DNA from: Martelella endophytica | Lineage (GTDB): Bacteria > Pseudomonadota > Alphaproteobacteria > Rhizobiales > Rhizobiaceae | Assembly: GCF_000960975.1 (NCBI RefSeq) | Contig: NZ_CP010803.1 | Coordinates: forward strand, 3,503,818-3,567,817 | DNA: 64,000 nt | Reading direction: 5' to 3' | Shown: one piece after another, positions 28,880-38,084 of the stretch | Layout: every line of letters begins with the position of its first letter | Numbering within the stretch: position 1 is the stretch's first letter | The notes under the pieces: model-generated | Database searches by the model: none | Told to the model about the DNA's origin: nothing | What the model saw: only the letters and a program-made list of their open reading frames with translations | Made by a program: the position numbers and the translations under genes

Positions 28880-29884
28880 TTAGAATGCGCCTGCTATCAA
28901 GCCCGCTTCGGGCCTTCGCATCGCCTCTATCCACGCTTGCACCTGTGCGCGGTTCGCCGTCGTGATCGGATAAGCACGCGCGCTCACGTCGCTCGATGCG
29001 CCTGGGCTGATGTCGCTCGTTGTTACCACAAGCCCTGCATCGGCGCGCTCCTCAAGCATGTCGGCATAAAGCGCTTTCACCACCACGCGCCCGACCTTGC
29101 GCTTTTGGCGCTTGCACTGAACGATCACCGCCGGCGGCGCGCCCGGCGGTGCGTCGGCGTTCCACAGCCGCACATCGATGCTACCGTCGTTGCGTCCGGG
29201 CCCTAGCTCGACACTGTAGCCGCCGCGCTGGAACCACTCGGCGGTCAGTCCCTCGAATTGCCGCCAGTGAATGTCCTTGAGCCGTTCGGGATGGCTCGCA
29301 AGGTAGTTGATGAAGCGCTGATCGAAATAGCGCATGGGTTCGGCTGGAAGCTGCTCGCTCGCGAACAGCGCATCGAGTGTGATCCGATCAGCAAGCGCCA
29401 CCGACCGCGTGAAAAAGGGCGAGAAGGCGAGATGATGGGTCATCGCCTCTTGGAGCGCGTCCCAGACGCCGGCCTTGCCTGCGACCATCGCCTTCAATTC
29501 CGCCAGGATCGCCGCCTGTTCAGCTTCATTGCTGCTGCGCAGGCGCAGATAATGGCTGGCGACCGCCTCGATTTCCAGCATCTCATCGAGCGTCGCAAAT
29601 TCCCGCCAGTCACGCCCGACCAGCTTCATCAGTCGGATGCCCAGCGTCGGCATGCCTGGTTCGTCGGTGACGCCGAGCGCATACAGCAGATCACCGACCG
29701 TATCGGCATATTCATCCGATCCCACCCGCATCGCGACATCCCCTTCGAGGCCTTCACGCAAGCTGTGCACCTTCGGCAGATGCGCGAGTATCTCGGCTTC
29801 ATTGAGCGCAAAACCGGAGCGCACTCCGGCATCCTCGCTGAGCGAGGTACGGAACGCAAAAGAGGGCATGATGATATGGCCCAT
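28880..29884 (-). CDS. Mrr-type restriction endonuclease-like protein
   Basis: This 334-residue protein has a C-terminal Mrr_cat nuclease domain of PD-(D/E)xK type: WFQRGGYSVELGPGRNDGSI, then VQCKRQKRKVGRVVVKALY (catalytic Asp near 232, Gln-Cys-Lys near 257) and GLVVTTSDISPGA. The N-terminal 200 residues are helical and not recognised. Mrr-type enzymes cut modified or foreign DNA, and no methylase partner is nearby. The start is ATG 29884 or ATG 29869; neither has a strong ribosome site. It stands alone between dinB and the Gabija pair. Confidence 0.8.
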   Translation of the reverse strand: MGHIIMPSFAFRTSLSEDAGVRSGFALNEAEILAHLPKVHSLREGLEGDVAMRVGSDEYADTVGDLLYALGVTDEPGMPTLGIRLMKLVGRDWREFATLDEMLEIEAVASHYLRLRSSNEAEQAAILAELKAMVAGKAGVWDALQEAMTHHLAFSPFFTRSVALADRITLDALFASEQLPAEPMRYFDQRFINYLASHPERLKDIHWRQFEGLTAEWFQRGGYSVELGPGRNDGSIDVRLWNADAPPGAPPAVIVQCKRQKRKVGRVVVKALYADMLEERADAGLVVTTSDISPGASSDVSARAYPITTANRAQVQAWIEAMRRPEAGLIAGAF

Positions 29885-30453
29885 TAGCTAGTCGTTCATT
29901 GTACTGCTGGGGAGCTGAGGCGGCCTAAAAGTGAACTTAATCTCTGTCGCTCCTACATCGCCAAAAATTGCCCAAACGTCGTCGCTCCCAGTGCGTTGAG
30001 CGCCTGCTTGATTGGCTGCTGATTCGTTGACAGGCAAATGTCAGTTTTCCTAGCGTGACCGCCAAGACCTGCCATTCCGCTTTACCACTTAATCGGGAAC
30101 ATTCAGCATACGCAAGCCGAGCGGCTACTTTCGGCAATTCTATAGCCCGCGCAAACGACCAGAATGACGGCGCTTAGCCGCCAGACCGCTCATGGCGCAA
30201 CAAGATCGACAGAACCGGGGCCGTGAACGGACTGTCCGGACTTGGCAGTGGGCGAAGAAACAGCTGCCATAGACCACGGTCGGCCTCCATGACCGCTTCC
30301 GACCCCATCTCGGACACTCGATGGCCGTTTGCAGATCCCCGAAAGCTGTCCTTCGTACAACGACTGAGTACGACAAGTTCGGGGCCGATCTAAACAGTCC
30401 TAGTCATGCTGAAATGTGATCAGTTATGATATAAGTTGGTATGAGGGGGCACT
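29885..30453. other. joint between the Mrr-like gene and the Gabija pair
   Basis: There is no supported gene; the small minus-strand frames at 29937-30376 look random. Around 30160-30235 lie AGAATGACGGCGCTTAGCCG and related short pieces, members of the degenerate family seen at other module joints. The gajA promoter must lie in the last 100 bases, but no clear -35/-10 pair was identified. Confidence 0.5.
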
Positions 30454-32277
30454 ATGTATCTGTCGCGAATCAGGATTGAGAATTTCCGCAACTTCCGCGA
30501 CCTTGATGTCGCGCTTGGCGGTAACATTGTCATTGTCGGCGAAAACCGCGTCGGAAAGAGCAATTTGCTCTTTGGCCTGCGCCTTGTCTTCGACCCCTCA
30601 CTGCCCGATAGCGGCCGACAGCTCGGCCTCGCGGACTTCTGGGACGGGTTGGAGGAGATTACCGCTGATACGACCATAACCATTTCGGTAGAGATCAAGG
30701 ATTTTGAGGACGACCTCGACGTCTTGGCGGTGCTGACCGACTATCGACTCAATAGCGATCCGAACACCGTCTGCCTTACTTATCAATTGCGTGCTCAGCC
30801 TGGCCTTGGTCATGCCCCCGCTAGTGACGATGATTTCTCATTTGTCTGCTTCGGTGGCGAGGATGAAGCTAAGCGCTTCGGTCATGATCTTCGGCGCCGC
30901 ATCACGATGGACTTACTGCAGGCCCTTCGGGATGCGGAGGGCGATCTTGCTGCTTGGCGCCGATCCCCCCTTCGTCCTCTCGTCGAAGATGCATTCATCG
31001 GAATCGACAAGGATGCTCTCAAAGAAATTGGAGAGAAGATTGCAGGGGCCAGTGCCGCGGCGATCGATTTCGATGAGGTGAAGACGCTCGAAGTCAACAT
31101 CTCAGAGCTATTTTTGGCAATGGCCGGCTCGAAGCAGGATGTGCATCCATCACTTGGCTTCAGCTCGACCGACGCCACGCGCATCAACCGGCAGATTCGG
31201 CTGCTGATAGATGAAGGGCGACGTGGCATCGCCGACGCCAGTCTCGGCTCGGCAAACCTCATCTTTCTCACGCTCAAACTGCTTGATCTGCAGCGCTTGA
31301 TCACTGCCAACAAGCGCGATCACTCGTTGCTCGCGATCGAGGAGCCGGAGGCGCACCTGCATCCGCATCTTCAACGCCTAGTTTACAAGCATCTCTTTGA
31401 GACTATCGTCGATGGCGGAGACGGCGTTGATGCTGACAACGACGAAGATGCCGCTGGTCCGCTTTCGGTTATTCTGACCACCCACTCGCCGCATATTGCA
31501 AGTGTTGCCCCGTTGGAATCGCTCCTACTCTTGCGAGCTTCCTTAAACGAGGGAACGGTGGGATATTCGACCGCTGCAGCGGACTTCACCAAAGCCGAAA
31601 CCGAAGATCTCCAGCGATATCTGGATGTCACTCGTGCAGAGATGGTCTTCGCGCGCGGTGTCATCCTCGTCGAAGGCGAAGCAGAGCGGTTTCTGATCCC
31701 AGCATTTGCCGAGGGTATGGGCATCTCGCTCGATGAGCATGGGGTGTCGGTGTGCTCTGTCGCCGGGACGAACTTTCAGCCGTATGTCAAGCTGCTCTGC
31801 GCTTTGGGCATCCCATTCTCCGTGATCACCGATTATGACGAAGTGGACGAGATGCCACGCGCCAACAATCGGGCGCTCAAGCTCATTCGGATCATCGACG
31901 AAGCCGCTGAGGAGGGTGACACTGACGCAGTAATCAAAGCCATCGAGGACAAGGGAACATGGAAGGAGACATTTGCGGAAATCGAGAAGTTCGGCATCTT
32001 CGTGAACGGGAGTACGCTTGAGACCGAGCTGTTCGAGGGGGACTATGCTCAGGAGATGATCGACACCCTCCGTGAGCAGAAATTCGGCGCCGGACGCAAG
32101 GCATTCCTTGATGCATGGGAAGCGCAGCCAGAGGATTTCGACGCTGATGAACTGCTGAAGATGATCGAGCAAATGGGCAAGGGGCGGTTCGCGCAAAGAC
32201 TAGCGACGCGTTCGGCCGGCAAGCCCGTGCCCGACTATATTAAAGATGCGATTAATCATGTCATCCGTCTCGTCTAA
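30454..32277 (+). CDS. gajA: GajA-like OLD-family ATPase/TOPRIM endonuclease (Gabija)
   Basis: This gene encodes 607 residues. The N-terminal ATPase has Walker A GENRVGKS (29-36), an ABC signature region (DASLGSANLIFL) and Walker B (LLAIEEPEAHLHPHLQR), then LTTHSPHIA. The C-terminal TOPRIM nuclease carries ILVEGEAERFLIP (near 407-419) and VITDYDEVDEM (near 457). This is the GajA layout: a nucleotide-regulated DNA nickase/endonuclease that works with GajB. A ribosome-site-like GAGGGGG precedes the start. The next gene overlaps by 20 bases. Confidence 0.85.
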   Translation: MYLSRIRIENFRNFRDLDVALGGNIVIVGENRVGKSNLLFGLRLVFDPSLPDSGRQLGLADFWDGLEEITADTTITISVEIKDFEDDLDVLAVLTDYRLNSDPNTVCLTYQLRAQPGLGHAPASDDDFSFVCFGGEDEAKRFGHDLRRRITMDLLQALRDAEGDLAAWRRSPLRPLVEDAFIGIDKDALKEIGEKIAGASAAAIDFDEVKTLEVNISELFLAMAGSKQDVHPSLGFSSTDATRINRQIRLLIDEGRRGIADASLGSANLIFLTLKLLDLQRLITANKRDHSLLAIEEPEAHLHPHLQRLVYKHLFETIVDGGDGVDADNDEDAAGPLSVILTTHSPHIASVAPLESLLLLRASLNEGTVGYSTAAADFTKAETEDLQRYLDVTRAEMVFARGVILVEGEAERFLIPAFAEGMGISLDEHGVSVCSVAGTNFQPYVKLLCALGIPFSVITDYDEVDEMPRANNRALKLIRIIDEAAEEGDTDAVIKAIEDKGTWKETFAEIEKFGIFVNGSTLETELFEGDYAQEMIDTLREQKFGAGRKAFLDAWEAQPEDFDADELLKMIEQMGKGRFAQRLATRSAGKPVPDYIKDAINHVIRLV

Positions 32278-34054
32278 CAGGGCACTTTTTCTTAAGGCGG
32301 CAGAGGATCTGCGTTCTAATGACAAGCAGTGGCAGGCCTATGAAGCTGCGGGGCATTGCGTGTTGCTGGCTGGGCCAGGCAGCGGCAAAACCAAGACGCT
32401 GACGGTCAAACTTGCCAGAATGCTTAGCGAAGATGTGGACGAGCCACGCGGTATTGCCTGTATCACCTACAATAACGAATGTGCACGGGAGCTTGAAAGC
32501 CGCTTGGAAACGCTAGGCATCGCACCCGGCGGACGCGTTTTTATCGGAACCGTTCACTCATTCTCACTCACACAAATTCTGCTACCCTACGCTAAAGTGG
32601 CCGGACTGGGCCTACCCGATGAATTCAAAGTGGCGACTCGGCAGGAGGCTCGAGCCGCATTGGCGGCCGCTCATGCGCAGGTAATAGGTGGACCGGAGAA
32701 CCCGCAGAACTGGGACATGCGGCTCGGCCGTCATCGTCGCCGCTTCCTCAATCGCGAGCTGCCGGAGTGGAGAACGCTCGATCCCGAGCTTACCGAACTG
32801 GTCGAGGCGTACGAAGCCGAACTTCGCGCACGCCGACTGATAGATTTTGACGACATGCCGCTCCTCGCAGTGCGTGCGCTTGCCGCCAATGAGTGGCTTA
32901 GAACGGCGATGGTGGCGAAATATCCGATCCTAGCTGTAGACGAGTATCAAGACTTGGGCCGTGCGTTGCACGGTATGGTCATGGGCCTCTGCTTCAGCGC
33001 GGGCATGCGGTTGTTCGCGGTCGGCGATATCGACCAGTCCATCTATGGCTTTACCGGCGCAACGCCAGAGTTGCTGCGACGACTGTCCGAGCGCGATGAC
33101 GTCGAAACGGTGCGACTAGGTCTCAACTATCGCTGCGGCTCGCGGATTGTCAGCGCGTCCGAATACGCGCTCGGAGAGAACCGAGGCTATAAGGCGCCCG
33201 ACGGTGCCCATGAGGGAACGATATATTTCCATCCCTGCACAGGCGGCCATGCCGGGCACGCACGATATCTCGTCGAGGAACTGATCTCTGAGATCCGCGA
33301 GCGTCGACCCGGCACCAATCTTGGCGAGATCGCCGTACTGTATCCTGCGGCATTCCTCGGTGACGAAGTCGCCAACGCGGCTGCAAAGCATGGCTATTCC
33401 GTAATCCGAACCGATGGCAACGCGCTTTATCCGCGCGGCAGCAGGTTGATGCGATGGCTGGAGCAATGCGCAATGTGGTGCTGCGGGGGGTGGCGATCTG
33501 GGAGGCCCCGGCTGTCTCGTGTAGTAAGCGAAGGAGCCAGGCTATTCCACGAAACTATAATCGATGAGGATGAGCGGCTCACCTTTCAACGTGACGTCAC
33601 CGCTGCGTTATGGGATCGGCGGGACGAAACGCTCAGCCTCTCCGATTGGCTGGCAGCTCTGCGTGATGAAATCATTCGTCCCCGGGTCGATCTCGCCCGA
33701 TCACTCGCTGATGAACTTGGCATCCTAAACGACTTCCTCAATCGTATCGGTCCAGACGGCGATGTCGATGATTTTCCGCTGGGTGAGTTTGCGGGAATTG
33801 GGAGCGGCCTTGATCGTCTCAATCTTTCGACACTGCACAGTGCCAAGGGGCGCGAATTCGATGTGGTAATTCTGTTCGGCGTGGATGAAGGCCGATTGCC
33901 GCGCAACAATGCTACGGAGAACGACGTCCGTGAGGCTCGACGCCTCTTCTATGTCGGCTTCACGCGTGCGCGGCATGAGATTCATCTTGTGTATGCCCAG
34001 CACAACCCGTCGCGCTTCGTGACAGAAGTCCAGGAGCGCCTCGAAGGTGAATGA
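32258..34054 (+). CDS. gajB: GajB-like UvrD-family helicase (Gabija)
   Basis: This 598-residue superfamily 1 helicase has Walker A GPGSGKTKTL (near 39-48), TYNNECARELESRL, Walker B LAVDEYQDLGRAL, GDIDQSIYGFTGA, LNYRCGSR, LSTLHSAKGREFDVV and FYVGFTRARHEIH. Paired directly with the OLD-type gene (20-base overlap), it fits GajB of Gabija, which activates with GajA on phage DNA. It is longer than many GajB proteins (about 500 residues). ATG at 32246 is a possible earlier start. Confidence 0.82.
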   Translation: MSSVSSNRALFLKAAEDLRSNDKQWQAYEAAGHCVLLAGPGSGKTKTLTVKLARMLSEDVDEPRGIACITYNNECARELESRLETLGIAPGGRVFIGTVHSFSLTQILLPYAKVAGLGLPDEFKVATRQEARAALAAAHAQVIGGPENPQNWDMRLGRHRRRFLNRELPEWRTLDPELTELVEAYEAELRARRLIDFDDMPLLAVRALAANEWLRTAMVAKYPILAVDEYQDLGRALHGMVMGLCFSAGMRLFAVGDIDQSIYGFTGATPELLRRLSERDDVETVRLGLNYRCGSRIVSASEYALGENRGYKAPDGAHEGTIYFHPCTGGHAGHARYLVEELISEIRERRPGTNLGEIAVLYPAAFLGDEVANAAAKHGYSVIRTDGNALYPRGSRLMRWLEQCAMWCCGGWRSGRPRLSRVVSEGARLFHETIIDEDERLTFQRDVTAALWDRRDETLSLSDWLAALRDEIIRPRVDLARSLADELGILNDFLNRIGPDGDVDDFPLGEFAGIGSGLDRLNLSTLHSAKGREFDVVILFGVDEGRLPRNNATENDVREARRLFYVGFTRARHEIHLVYAQHNPSRFVTEVQERLEGE

Positions 34055-34685
34055 GCTTGTCCGACTGCTTAGGTACGGCAATGCTCGCCGGCAATCTCCA
34101 AGGACCGGATCGTGGGCGCGTTGCCGCCGAAGCCCGTTCACCAAGTAGAAGGCAGCTTTCCCGCCGTAGCCGTTCGAAACCTGTCAGTCCTCTTCCCACC
34201 CCAAATTCGACGCGGGCCTAGCGTGGCGGGAATGGCAGCTTTCGGAGCACCGCTAACCGAGTCTCGGTGACCGCATTGGGGGCGCAAAGCGGTCGTCGCT
34301 GGGGCGTGGGAAGTCGTTTCGGCAGAATCTCGAGAATGACCAGCGTTCATTCCATTGCAGGTAAGACAGATGAAGCGGTTTTCAATTCACTGTTTGTTCC
34401 CGGGCAGAATCGAGTAAATCGCCTAATCCTCTGGAAACCCGTTTCATTTGAAATCAATTCGTTGTTGTTGGAAGCATTTTCTCTTAATCAGCGGGTCGTA
34501 GGTTCGAGACCTACATCACCCACCATTTTTATCCTGATATGTTCTGAGATGGTATCCGGTCCTCTACGTGTCGCTGTAGGGCTTTTTCGTTATTCGCGGC
34601 ACAAGGCGCAACCGTAATCAGCCTCCCTTTAGCGGGGCATACGCGGCCCCGCCATGCGTTTGGCGGAGCCTTGCCCGTCACGCCC
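34055..34685. other. island end: short repeats and tRNA scar
   Basis: There is no supported gene; the frame at 34267-34617 overlaps the tRNA scar and looks random. The first half holds GAAGGCAGCTTTCCCGCC (near 34149) and GGAATGGCAGCTTTCGG (near 34229), variants of the joint-associated motif. The second half holds the tRNA-Lys 3' fragment at 34481-34525. Confidence 0.6.
34481..34525 (+). repeat. 3' half of tRNA-Lys(CTT): probable attachment-site scar
   Basis: From the anticodon loop (CTCTTAA) onward the sequence is a perfect tRNA 3' half. It has the 3' anticodon strand TCAGC, a T-arm with 5-bp stem GTAGG/CCTAC and loop TTCGAGA, the 3' acceptor strand ATCACCC, a discriminator A and CCA. The 5' half is missing: no GGGTGAT acceptor strand or D-arm occurs in the preceding 100 bases, and the bases before the loop cannot pair with TCAGC. 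This is the structure left when an element integrates in the 3' half of a tRNA gene. Confidence 0.8.
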
Positions 34686-36635
34686 TCATTCGCCCGAAAG
34701 CGCGGTCACGGGATCGAGTTTCGAGGCGCTGCGGGCCGGCAGGTAGCCGAAGGTGAGACCGATGAGGGTCGAGCAGACCACGGCGGCGATGATCGAACCG
34801 GGCGAATAGAGCACCGAGAAACCCGAGCTTAACGTCGTCAGCAGCGTTCCGAAACCGAGCGCCGCGGCAATGCCCAGGAAGCCGCCGATCAGGCAGACGA
34901 TCGTCGCTTCGATCAGGAACTGCAGCAGGATATCGCTGCGGCGCGCACCGACGGCCATGCGCACTCCGATTTCCGAAACGCGTTCCGAGACAGAGACCAG
35001 CATGATGTTCATCACGCCGATACCGCCGACGACCAGCGAGATGACGGCAATCGCCGTGATCAGCAGCGCCAGCGTAGAGGCGGTGCTGGTGATCGTCTCG
35101 CGGATGTCGTCGGTGTTGAGGATATAGAAATCCTTGGTGCCGTGGCGTTGCGTCAGCAGCGCGGTCACGGCGTTCTCGGCATCGTCCATCTCGTAGCTGT
35201 CGTCCACCTGCAGGATCACGCTGCGCAGCGTTGTTTCTCCCAGAAACCGGGTCTGGACGGCCGTATAGGGCATGTAGAGGGCAAGGTTGCCACTTGAGCC
35301 GAATCCGGTCTGGCGGGTGGCCACGACACCGATCACGCGGGCCGGCACATTGCCGACGAGGATCACCTTGCCGATCGGATCTTCCCCATCCGGAAACAGC
35401 GTATCGCTTGTGTTGCTGTCGATGACGACATCCTGGGACCGCGCTCTGACCGCACTGGCGCCAAACAGACTGCCATCGGAGAGTTCGAGCGCCTTGGCGG
35501 TGAAATACTGGGCCCCGACGCCGTTGACGAGCGCGTTCGATTCTGTCGAGCCGTAGCGCACCGTCGACGATTTCGAGACGGTCGGCGTGACCGCCGCTGC
35601 ATAGGGCTGCCCCGACAGGGCATTGGCATCATTGACCGTCAGCGTCGTGATCTTGCCGGCGCGCACATCGCCAAAGCTCTTGCCAGCGAAGATTTCCAGC
35701 GTGTTGGTGCCAAGGCTCGATATGTTTTCCAGAACCTTCGCCTGCGAACCCTGGCCGATCGCCACGACGCTTACCACCGAGGCGATGCCGATGATGATGC
35801 CGAGCATGGTAAGGAAGCTCCTGAGCTTGTGCGCCCACATCGCCACCAGCGCCATCTGGAAAGCCTCCGAAAGCGCCGCGCCGATACGAAAGGGCGAACG
35901 CTTCCTGGCGGTCGCCTCGGCTTGCCCATCGGCCTTGCGATCGAGAGAGCGGGTCACCGTATCGGCGGTGATCTCGCCATCGGCAATCTCGATGACGCGG
36001 GCCGCGCGGCTTGCCACCTTGGGATCATGGGTGACGAGGATGACGGTATGGCCCTCGGCGTTCAGTTCCTCGAGAATTTCGAGAACGTCGTCGCCGCTAT
36101 GCGAATCGAGTGCGCCGGTCGGTTCGTCGGCGAGGATCACATTGGCGCCGTTCATCAGCGCCCGGGCGATCGAGACACGCTGCTGCTGCCCGCCCGAAAG
36201 CTGGCCGGGGCGGTGGCTGGTGCGTTCAGCCATGCCGAGCCGCGCCAGCAGCGCCGCCGCCCGTTCCCGCCGCGAGGCCGAGGCCATGCCGGCATAGATC
36301 GCCGGTATCTCGACATTGCCGACGGCGTTCAGTTCCGGCAGCAGGTGATAGCGCTGGAAGATGAAGCCGAAATGCTCGCGCCTCATTGCCGCCAGTTCAT
36401 CGCTGTCGAGGCTCGAGACCGCGCGTCCGGCAATGCGGTATTCGCCCGCCGTCGCCTGGTCGAGGCAGCCGAGGATGTTCATCAGCGTCGACTTGCCCGA
36501 TCCGGAGGAGCCGATGATCGCAACCATCTCGCCTTCCTGAATTTCAAGGTCGACGCCCTTGAGCGCTTCAATCTCTTCGTCGCCGGCGCGATAGGCGCGA
36601 CGGATGCCCTTAAGGCTGATCAGCGGGGTGTTCAT
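34686..36635 (-). CDS. MacB-type ABC exporter (ATPase fused to permease)
   Basis: This 649-residue protein has an N-terminal ATPase domain with Walker A GSSGSGKST (42-50), signature LSGGQQQRVSIARAL and Walker B VILADEPTGALD. It is followed by a MacB permease: one helix near residue 275, a large periplasmic domain, and three C-terminal helices (LLITAIAVISLVVGGIGVMN and others). MacB uses ATP to power export of macrolides, peptides or lipids through MacA and an outer membrane channel. It lies 3 bases after the MacA-like gene, and no TolC gene is adjacent. Confidence 0.9.
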   Translation of the reverse strand: MNTPLISLKGIRRAYRAGDEEIEALKGVDLEIQEGEMVAIIGSSGSGKSTLMNILGCLDQATAGEYRIAGRAVSSLDSDELAAMRREHFGFIFQRYHLLPELNAVGNVEIPAIYAGMASASRRERAAALLARLGMAERTSHRPGQLSGGQQQRVSIARALMNGANVILADEPTGALDSHSGDDVLEILEELNAEGHTVILVTHDPKVASRAARVIEIADGEITADTVTRSLDRKADGQAEATARKRSPFRIGAALSEAFQMALVAMWAHKLRSFLTMLGIIIGIASVVSVVAIGQGSQAKVLENISSLGTNTLEIFAGKSFGDVRAGKITTLTVNDANALSGQPYAAAVTPTVSKSSTVRYGSTESNALVNGVGAQYFTAKALELSDGSLFGASAVRARSQDVVIDSNTSDTLFPDGEDPIGKVILVGNVPARVIGVVATRQTGFGSSGNLALYMPYTAVQTRFLGETTLRSVILQVDDSYEMDDAENAVTALLTQRHGTKDFYILNTDDIRETITSTASTLALLITAIAVISLVVGGIGVMNIMLVSVSERVSEIGVRMAVGARRSDILLQFLIEATIVCLIGGFLGIAAALGFGTLLTTLSSGFSVLYSPGSIIAAVVCSTLIGLTFGYLPARSASKLDPVTALSGE

Positions 36636-36638
36636 GGC

Positions 36639-37859
36639 TCAAAGCCCCATCGGTGGCGGGCCGCGGAAACCGCCGCTTCCGCCACCTGCACTGGCAGGCG
36701 CAACATCGCCGGTGACGATGCGCTCGCCCTCGCTGAGGCCCGAGGTCACCTCGGCCTTGACCCGGTTGTCGAGCCCGATCTCGATCTTCGTTGTCTTGAT
36801 CTTGCCGGTGTCGTCTAGGACGCGGACAGTGTAGCGGCCGTCGGCATCGGCCGTTCCAAGTGCCGCGGCGGGAATGGTGAGCACGTCCTTCGCCGAGCCC
36901 AGCACGATCTCGACCTCCGCCGTCATGTAGGTTCTGAGCTTGCCATCCTCATTGGGCACGGTGAACACGCCATTGTAGTAGATCGCTTCCGAAGAGGACG
37001 AGCTGGAGGACGATGACGACGAGGATGACGAGGTCGAGAAGCTCGAATCGCTCTTCACCGATTCGGGCGCCGGCTCGATGCTCTCAAGCGTCGCCTGATA
37101 GACCGTATCGGGATCGCCGATCACGGTAAATGTGACCGGCATTCCGGGCGAGACCCGGGTGATGTCCGCCTCGGAAATCTCGGTGCGCACTGTCATCTGG
37201 TCGAGCTGGCCCAGAACCACGATGGTCGGCGCGGATTGCGAGGCGTTGACCGTCTGCCCCTCCTGGCTGACGATCGCCAGCACCGTTCCGTCGATCGGCG
37301 CGGTAATCTTCGTATAGCCGAGATCGACCTTGGCCGTGTCGACGGCAACCTCCGCCTCGACGATGGAAGCCTTGATGGCCGCGATTTGCGCGGTGGTGAC
37401 GCCGACATCGGCCAGCGCGCTCTCATAATCGGCCCGCGTCCCCGAATTCTTGTCGAACAGCTCCTTGTAGCGCGCGAGCGCCTGCTCGTTCAGCGTCAGC
37501 GTCGCCTGCTTTTCGGTGAGCTGCGCCTTGGCATTGTCCAGCGCTGCCTGCGCGGTGCGCAGGTTGTTCTGCTGGGTGACCGAGTCGATCTCGGCAATCA
37601 GGTCGCCGGCCTTCACGGTCTGTCCGAGCGCGACGTCAACGGCGGTAATGCGGCCGGAAGCCTGCGCGCCAACGGCGACAAGGCGCGCCGGCTTGACGAT
37701 CCCCGTCGCAAGCACCGTCTCTTCGATGTCACCGCGACTGACGGTTGCGGTCGCCGGCGGTGGCCCCGAAGGCGCTTCATAGCGACCCCACAACCAGTAA
37801 CCCGTTCCCCCGAGGACAAGCAGAATGGCAATGGTGATGACAAGTGTACGGGGTTTCAT
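36639..37859 (-). CDS. MacA-type periplasmic adaptor with polyserine insert
   Basis: This 406-residue adaptor has one N-terminal membrane anchor (TLVITIAILLVLGGTGYWLW), a lipoyl/barrel-sandwich half (GQASGRITAV-like region), a coiled-coil hairpin (residues about 100-180) and beta-barrel domains. Unusually, about residues 270-295 consist almost only of serine. The C-terminus is Gly/Pro rich. It is first gene of the macA-macB-type operon and is divergent from a two-component system, whose response regulator probably controls it. Confidence 0.9.
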   Translation of the reverse strand: MKPRTLVITIAILLVLGGTGYWLWGRYEAPSGPPPATATVSRGDIEETVLATGIVKPARLVAVGAQASGRITAVDVALGQTVKAGDLIAEIDSVTQQNNLRTAQAALDNAKAQLTEKQATLTLNEQALARYKELFDKNSGTRADYESALADVGVTTAQIAAIKASIVEAEVAVDTAKVDLGYTKITAPIDGTVLAIVSQEGQTVNASQSAPTIVVLGQLDQMTVRTEISEADITRVSPGMPVTFTVIGDPDTVYQATLESIEPAPESVKSDSSFSTSSSSSSSSSSSSSSEAIYYNGVFTVPNEDGKLRTYMTAEVEIVLGSAKDVLTIPAAALGTADADGRYTVRVLDDTGKIKTTKIEIGLDNRVKAEVTSGLSEGERIVTGDVAPASAGGGSGGFRGPPPMGL

Positions 37860-37952
37860 CGCTGGACCTTCGATTGACGGACGGAAAGCCTGTCGCTTCC
37901 GCTATCGGCTTATGACGGCTTTATTGCCTGAATTCGGGCGGATGATCTCGCA

Positions 37953-38010
37953 ATGTTGCCGGAAACAGGAAATTTGTAACCGAATGTTTCCGGCAGACCG
38001 AGGGCAACAT
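37953..38010. promoter_or_regulatory. nested inverted repeat between divergent operons
   Basis: An exact 11-bp inverted repeat, TGCCGGAAACA (37957-37967) and TGTTTCCGGCA (37985-37995), is nested within outer arms ATGTTGCC (37953-37960) and GGCAACAT (38003-38010). It sits between the macA-like gene (start 37859, leftward) and the response regulator gene (start 38085, rightward), as expected for an operator shared by both. Confidence 0.6.
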
Positions 38011-38084
38011 TTCTTTTCCAAAAGGCCGACCGCGGCGAAGGTGGAGAGCTTTTCATCGGGCAGGAATTGAGGCAATTCAGGAAC

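Noticed and set aside
34395..34525. Complete tRNA-Lys(CTT) gene
   Set aside because: Only the part from the anticodon loop onward is tRNA-like; no 5' acceptor strand or D-arm is present, so it is treated as an attachment scar.
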